A stretch of DNA of 64,000 nucleotides from Lepus europaeus. Lineage: Eukaryota; Chordata; Mammalia; Lagomorpha; Leporidae. Below the pieces are notes generated by a model. The model had not been told where the DNA came from and ran no database searches. It saw only the letters and a program-made list of their open reading frames with translations. Each line of letters opens with the position of its first letter. Within the stretch, counting starts at the first letter, position 1. The position numbers and the translations under genes are program-made. Positions 58,255 through 64,000 of the stretch are shown piece by piece. The stretch covers positions 174,407,401 through 174,471,400 of the forward strand of contig NC_084827.1 of NCBI RefSeq assembly GCF_033115175.1. Direction: 5' to 3'.

Positions 58255-59013
58255 TTTTATTAATTAAAAAGGAGAGAATGTTCCAACATGGGAAGCAGTC
58301 CAAACAGCAGACTCATAGAATGACAATCACTTTAAGTAGTACTCTGAACTCAGAATCAGCCCTTAAGGCATCCTGGTCTGGCTGAAAAGCCCATGAGAGC
58401 ATTTCAGGCATGGAAAGCCAAGACATTCTGGCAAAAAAATGTCCTACATGAAGGATCCTTGTGACTGAGATCCCAGCAGAAAGAAGTAGCCATCAAAAAA
58501 GGATGTACTTTTCTCTGAAAGGAGGAGAGAACTTTCACTTTGCTTATGACCTTGTCCAAATATTGACAGAGTTTGTGGAGTCAAAAGGCTTCCATAGCCT
58601 AGGCAGCTCATGTCAAGAGCCTCAGGTGATCACTGACGTCATACATTAGAGTGTTAATTGTTAAATTAACAACAGGAGTCACTGTGCACTAACTTCCCAT
58701 GCAGGATCTCTGTTCTCAATGAGTTGTATTATGAGAGTTAACTGTAAAACTAGTTCTCAAACAGTTTTTCTGTGTGTGTGCAAATTGTTGAAATCTTTAC
58801 TTAGTATAGAGTTGGTCTTCTGTGTACAAAGTGAATTGGAAATGAATCTTAATGCAGAATGGGACTGGAAAGGGGAGAGGGAGGAAGAGGAGCGGTGAGA
58901 TTGTGGGTAGGAGGATGGGTATGGTGGGAAGAATAACTATATTCCTAAAGTTGTACTTATGAAATGCATGAAATTTGCATTCCTTAAGTAAAACATTTCT
59001 TTGGGAAAAAAAA
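58255..59013 (+). mobile_element. Lagomorph L1 3' UTR (5'-truncated copy)
   Basis: From aaaaaggagagaatgttcc through catgagagcatttcaggcat, the purine-rich block (ggaaaggggagagggaggaagagg at 58868) and an A tail. A short TSD aagaata (58248-58254; 59014-59020) is possible. It lies in the presumed last intron of the minus-strand gene. Confidence 0.8.
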
Positions 59014-59020
59014 AAGAATA

Positions 59021-60231
59021 CACTCTTGACTATATTCTCTAGCAGGTAAAGAAGTTTAAGAATCCTGATATTAACACTGAATGTGTATAAACATGAGTGC
59101 TTGGTGCAAGAGGCAAAGAATGGATTTCACAAAACATAGACCAACCAAAGGTATAAGTTTCCACATAACAGGTGTTGAATTGTCTTTTTCTTCTGAGACT
59201 AATAAACCTTGGGGGGGAAGTTTAGGTTACACCTGCCATAGAGCCTGAAATGCAGAATGCTGGGGCAATCTTCCCTGAGTCGTGGACAGATAGCCTCTCT
59301 GGTGGCATTTTCAGGGATAAGCTATAAGGTTTGAGGTCCTCTGAGACCCCAACGCAAGAAGGGTAAAGGACAGAAACACCCTCAAATACGGAGTTATCTG
59401 TCTACACAGTCTTTCAGCATCCACCATGTAAACCCACCCACCTCCCAAACCCCACTAATACACACGCCATTGTCCCAATACATTTGCCAACACCAAAAAT
59501 CTCCTGGATAGCAGGAGTAACTCCCCGAAGCCAGGGGAGCCAAAATACAATTTTAGGACTTCCTGCCAAGCCAGTCTTAACATGGCAATTATTAAAGTAA
59601 AGCTAATTCAACTCCTGGGTGGTCTCTTCCCATTCAAGACCCTACCCTTCCCAAAATCCCTGAAGTGCAACAGTATTTAAACAATCTTCCACAAAAACCC
59701 ACCATTTCCCCCACCTTTTTATAGACTATATTTTTTAACTGTTTAAAGTCCAGGAGGGTTCATTAAAAGAAAATTTCAAAAGAACCTTGAATTTTGAAAA
59801 GGTTAGTAGGATGGAGCCCTTCTGAATCAAAGGGACTCATTTACCATGGCTTTTGTCCTACCTCTCCTCTTTCCCTCTATTTTCCTTACATCTTCTGTGG
59901 ATGGAGATGAGGAGTAGGATCCAAAGGCAAATGACAAAACAGTGCATTCTTCAAATAATCTTTTATTTGCACACATTTGTCAATCTTGCACTCTAATTCA
60001 TTCAAGGGCAGAAGGCATATCAGAGCCAGACAGGCAACAAGGTTAGAGTCAACACCTTCTATCCCAAGAGATTCACAGCTATTCCTGCAAAACTTAGCAA
60101 GGCTTCAGCAAAACCATTTCTGAAATGTGGAGCTTCACTGAGTCTGGGATTGTACTCATACGGGTGTGGGTCAGACTCCAGCCTAACCTGAGAGTAGGAA
60201 AGGCTTATGGGATCTTTCCAGAAACTACTTC
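59021..60231. other. Unassigned sequence
   Basis: Presumed intron of the minus-strand gene. A minus-strand AATAAA motif (plus tttatt near 59963) is present but no coding exon could be recognised beside it. Some of this (59.2-59.7 kb) reads like an LTR but I cannot name one. Confidence 0.3.
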
Positions 60232-60248
60232 AAGGTACAAACATTTTG

Positions 60249-60502
60249 GGGCTGGCGCTGTGGTGCAGCAGGTTAATGCCCTGGCCTGCAGTGCCAGCAT
60301 CCCATATGGGTACCGGTTCCAGACCCAGCTGCTCCACTTCCAATACAGCTCTCTGCTATGGCCTGGGAAAGCAGAAGATGGCCCAAGTCCTTGGGCCCCT
60401 GTGCTCACGTGGGAGACCCCGAGGAAGCTCCTGGCTCCTCTCCTCTCTCTGTGTAACTCTGACTTTCAAAAAATAAATAAATCTTTTTTAAAAAAAGGAA
60501 AA
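60249..60502 (+). mobile_element. CSINE, internally shortened, with perfect TSD
   Basis: Head gggctggcgctgtggtgcag, body lacking about 60 bp near the 3' end, tail aaaaaataaataaatc. Perfect 17-bp TSD aaggtacaaacattttg at 60232-60248 and 60503-60519. Confidence 0.96.
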
Positions 60503-60519
60503 AAGGTACAAACATTTTG

Positions 60520-61213
60520 ACAATTTCTCATAAAATATCCAGATACATTGGTAATAATGTACTACTTACAAATAATAATTTAAAAAAATCCAGCTACCCA
60601 ACGAAAATCTCTCCACATCCTAATCTAGTAACCATGAGGTGGTTTCCTATGAGAACTTTGGCATAAGGACCAGAAAGTCTTATTAATCAGCTTATTAACT
60701 TATAATTGATCAAGAGGAAAGATCCAAACAATATAATACGTTGAATATATCTTTTAAAATATGTTTTATATGACTTCATAGTTTGAAGAAGAATCTATTT
60801 CCTCAAAATCTAGAAAATTGGATGTTTCCATTTTGCTCATCCATTAACAAGCAATAGTTCAAAGGAGCATAAAACCACATGTTGGATTGAGGGTGGGTGT
60901 TGTAGATTCGCTGAGTCTGACGGGCAATGGTGGAGGGCACTCAGCAGCGAGCCATTTGCTCACTGTGTATGAGCAAAGTTGAAGAACGAACAAGGAGCAT
61001 CACTTTACATGCAGACTGCTTGACTAAGCCATCTGGCATACTGCCAACAGGGCTGACCTCAAACTGGAAAGGGTCAGGAAGCATAATGAGGTTACAAAGA
61101 TAAGCTTGGGGAAGTCAGGCCTACATGGCCAGCCCCACAAGAGGGAGCAGTCAGGCATGGGCCTGGAATCCCTGTTCTTCAACATGGCAGCTGTCGCAAA
61201 CCCTGTTCAAATT
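60520..61213. other. Unassigned sequence
   Basis: AT-rich at first, then mixed; no exon or repeat recognised. Confidence 0.35.
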
Positions 61214-61537
61214 CCACAGGTGTGGAGATGGCATTGTGGTGTAGTGGGTTAAGCCTCCACCTGCATGGCCAGCATCCCACATAGGCATCAGTTCATGTCT
61301 CATCTGCTCCTCTTCCAATCTATATCTCTGCTTATGGTCTGGGAAGACAGTAGAAGATGGCTCAAGTCCTTGGGCCCCTGCACCCACATGGGAGACCCAG
61401 AATAAGCTCCTGGCTCCTGGTTTCAGATCGGCCTGGCTCTGGGCATTGTGGCCATTTGGGGAGTGAACCAGAGGATAGAAGACATCTCTCTTTCTCTCCT
61501 TTCTCTCTCGGTAACATTATCTCTCAAATAAATAAAG
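61214..61537 (+). mobile_element. CSINE
   Basis: Head gtgtggagatggcattgtgg, full body, tail ctctcaaataaataaagtta. It sits just before or inside the start of L1 3' UTR sequence. Confidence 0.88.
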
Positions 61538-62530
61538 TTAATCATATGTGTATAAAGTCAATTAAAAATGGATCTCAATAAAAAATAAGAGTGGGAATAA
61601 GAGAGGGGGAAGAAGTTTTTCACTATAACACTATAGTTCTGTAAACATCCCTATGGACTTATTTCTAATGGTACAGTCTCAAAATTTGTCATTTGGCCCC
61701 AAATCCCACTAATCTTGGTGGTAGAAATGCCATCTTAAGTGTTAAAGTGATCATATTACATGTTAAGGTGAACATATAGATAGGATTAGGTGTTAAAGTG
61801 ATCATACTAGGCTGGCACCATGGCTCACTTAGCTAAAACTCCACCAGCGGCACTGGCACCCCAAGTTCTAGTCCCGGTTGGGGCGCCAGGTACTAGTCCT
61901 GGTTGCTCCTCTTCCAGTCCAGCTCTCTGCTGTGGCCCAGGAGGGCAGCGGAGGATGGCCCAAGTGCTTGGGCCCCTGCACCCTCATGAGAGACCAGGAG
62001 GAAGCACCTGGCTCCTGGATTTGGATTGGCGCAGCGCCAGCCATGGCAGCCATTAAGGGAGTGAACCAACGGAAGGAAGACCTTTCTCTCTGTCTCTCTC
62101 TGTCTATAATTCAACCTGTCCAAAAAAAAAAAAAAAGTGATCATATTAAGTGTTAAGGCGAACATATAGATAGGATTAGGTGTTAAAGTGATCATATAAA
62201 TAGGAGCAAATGTCTGGTAATAATAACAGAATTAACAAGGAGAGAATGTTTCAACATGGGAAGCAGTCCAAACAGCAGACTTATAGAATGACAATCACAT
62301 TAAGTAACACTCTAACCTCAGAATCAGCCCTTAAGACTTCCTGGTCTGGCTTAAATGCCCATGAGAGCATTTCAGGCATGGAAAGCCAAGACACTGTGGC
62401 AAAAATGTCCTACATGAAGGATCTCTCTGACTGAGACCCCAGCAGAAAGAAGTGGCCATCAAAGAAGGATGCAATTTTTCTAAAGGGAGGAAAGGATTTC
62501 CACTTTGCTTATGGTCCTGTCTAAATACTG
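61538..62530 (+). mobile_element. L1 3' UTR fragment, split by a CSINE
   Basis: 'agagtgggaataagagaggg', the repeated ttaaagtgatcata/aggcgaacatatagatagg units, and 'gggaagcagtccaaacagcag' match the copies at 58.3 and 63.4 kb. It breaks off at about 62530, where L1 ORF2 sequence starts. Confidence 0.8.
61807..62134 (+). mobile_element. CSINE inside L1 3' UTR
   Basis: Complete element with A15 tail. Perfect 11-bp TSD aagtgatcata at 61796-61806 and 62135-62145. Confidence 0.95.
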
Positions 62531-64000
62531 ATGGAGGTTATATTCAGAAACTTGAATATAACCCTACCATACAACCCAACCATACCACTCCTTGGAATTT
62601 ACCCAAAGGAAATTAAATTGGCAAATAAAAGAGCTGTCTGCACCTCAATGTTTATTGCAGCTCAATTCACAATAGGTAAGACATGGAATCAACCTAAATG
62701 GCCATCAACAGAAGATTGGATAAAGAAATTATGGGACATGTACTCTATAGAATATTATAAAGCAGTAAAAAAAAAAAAAACAATGAAATCCAGTCATTTG
62801 CAGCAAAATGGAGGAATCTGGAAAACATCATGCTGAGTGAAATAAGCCAGTCCCAGAGGGACAAATATCATATGTTCTCCCTGATTGGTGACAACTAACT
62901 GAGCACCTAAAAGGAAACCCATTGAAGTGAAACGGACACTATGAAAAACAATGACTTGGCTGGCACCGTGGCTCACTTGGCTAATCCTCCACCTGCGGCA
63001 CTGGTTGGGGCACCGGATTCTGTCCCAGTTGCTCCCCTTCCAGTCCAGCTCTCTGCTGTGGCCCGGGAGCGCAGTGGAGGATGGCCCAGGCCCTTGGGCC
63101 CTGCACCCACATGGAAGACCAGGAGGAAGCACCTGGCTCCTGGCTTTGGATTGGCGCAGCGCGCCAGCTGTAGCGGCCATCTGGGGGTGAACTAATGGAA
63201 GGAAGACCTCTCTCTGTCTCTCTCTCTCTAACTCTGCCTGTCAAAAAAAAAAAAATGACTTGATCAGTACTTGTCCTGACTGCCGAGGAACAACTTACTA
63301 CTTTATTTCTTTTAGTTTTTTTTGTTCTACTTAATACCATTGGTTGAACTCTTTAACTAACACACAATTATTCTTATGTGTTTAAATTTAACTGAAAAGT
63401 GATCCCCATTACATATAAGAGTGGGAATAAGAGAGGGAGGAGATGTACAGTTTGGCACATGCTCAATCGGACTTAACCCTAATGGCAGAGTTAGAAACGT
63501 TCCAGGGGATTCCAATTCAATCATATCAAGGTGGCAGGTACCAATGCCATCTCACTAGTCAAAGTGATCAGTCTCAATTCATAATTGATCATAATGATAG
63601 GATTAAGAATCAAAGGGATCATATAAATAAGACTAGTGTCTGCTAATAATAACTGATAGAATTAAAAAGGAGAGAACAATCCAACATGGGAAGTAGGATA
63701 CACAGCAGACTCATAGAATGGCACATGTCCTAAACAGCATTCTGGCCTCAGAATCAGCCCTTAAGGCATTCAGATCCAGCTAAAAAGCCCATGAGAGTAT
63801 TTCAGGCATGGAAAACCAAGACACTCTGGAAAAAAAAAAAAAAAACTAAATGAAAGATCTCTGCGATGAGATCACAGTGGAAAGAATGGCCCATCAAAGG
63901 AGGTACCTTTCTCTGAAGGGAGGAGAAAACTTACATTTTGACTATGGTCTTGTCTAAATAATATTAGAGTTGGCAAGCTCAAGAGACTTCCATAGCCTTG
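62531..64000 (+). mobile_element. L1 ORF2 3' end plus 3' UTR (runs off the window)
   Basis: 62551-62836 encodes the ORF2p C-terminus (NPTIPLLGIYPKEIKLANK, WNQPKWPSTEDWIKKLWDMY, EYYKAVKKK). An A14 run lies at 62768-62781. The usual ending (MLSEISQSQRDKYHMFSLI) is recovered only in another frame from about 62830, so the ORF is broken near its end. After a CSINE, the 3' UTR continues from 63263 to the window edge without reaching its poly(A). Confidence 0.88.
62959..63253 (+). mobile_element. CSINE inside L1
   Basis: Head ctggcaccgtggctcacttg, internal deletion of about 30 bp after cacctgcggcactgg, intact A tail. Perfect 9-bp TSD aatgacttg at 62950-62958 and 63254-63262. Confidence 0.94.

Noticed and set aside
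59940-60010. Second minus-strand polyadenylation site
   Set aside because: An AATAAA motif exists but no upstream coding exon or GU-rich element was found with it.

Overview
The window is mammalian nuclear DNA, almost certainly from a lagomorph and most likely a rabbit or hare (Oryctolagus/Lepus type). The main evidence is about 36 copies of the tRNA-derived lagomorph CSINE ('C repeat'). Each copy carries a tRNA-like head, a 'gctctctgct / ggatggcccaag' body, a CT-rich segment and an A-rich tail. Many are flanked by perfect or near-perfect 13-19 bp target-site duplications (TSDs). Nothing bacterial or plasmid-like is present. No complete intact protein-coding gene lies in the window.

Layout. 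1-9.9 kb: worn L1, MIR and L2 fragments, a solo endogenous-retrovirus LTR at 4372-4725 and AT-rich L1-like sequence. 9.9-13.4 kb: two old L1 pieces in opposite orientations; the second contains a four-copy 86-bp tandem duplication. 14.36-17.13 kb: a nearly full-length processed retrocopy of the chromatin protein gene DEK, with 5' leader, frameshifted coding region, long 3' UTR and poly(A) remnant. A 335-bp (GAAA)n array grown from a CSINE tail follows it. 17.9-34.6 kb: dense CSINEs over L2, a mammal-wide L3/CR1 relic (24.7-25.8 kb), an LTR end and a long degenerate L1 (31.8-34.3 kb). 34.6-48.2 kb: more unique, locally GC-richer sequence with CSINEs, MIR, L2 and MER5A-type fragments. 48.2-51.9 kb: the most structured part, with an inverted duplication of about 170 bp plus a SINE and, between its arms, a CSINE split by a second solo LTR. 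52-57 kb: old DNA-transposon and LTR relics in unique sequence.

At 57.1-58.14 kb the minus strand carries what looks like the terminal exon of a real gene: a polypyrimidine/AG acceptor, 36 codons in the only open frame ending in TAA, about 0.9 kb of repeat-free 3' UTR and an AATAAA with a GU-rich stretch downstream. I could not identify the gene. From 58.2 kb to the right edge, three copies of one lagomorph L1 3' end lie in the same orientation, two of them interrupted by young CSINEs.

The features do not form a pathway. They record layered retrotransposition. TSDs and nesting give relative ages: SINE before LTR at 49.8-50.7 kb, inverted duplication before SINE at 48.5 kb, and MER5A before SINE at 32.6 and 38.5 kb. 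Family names rest on recognition by eye, without alignment. CSINE, DEK, L1, L3/CR1 and MER5A calls are the firmest; MaLR, mariner-MITE and hAT calls are weaker.
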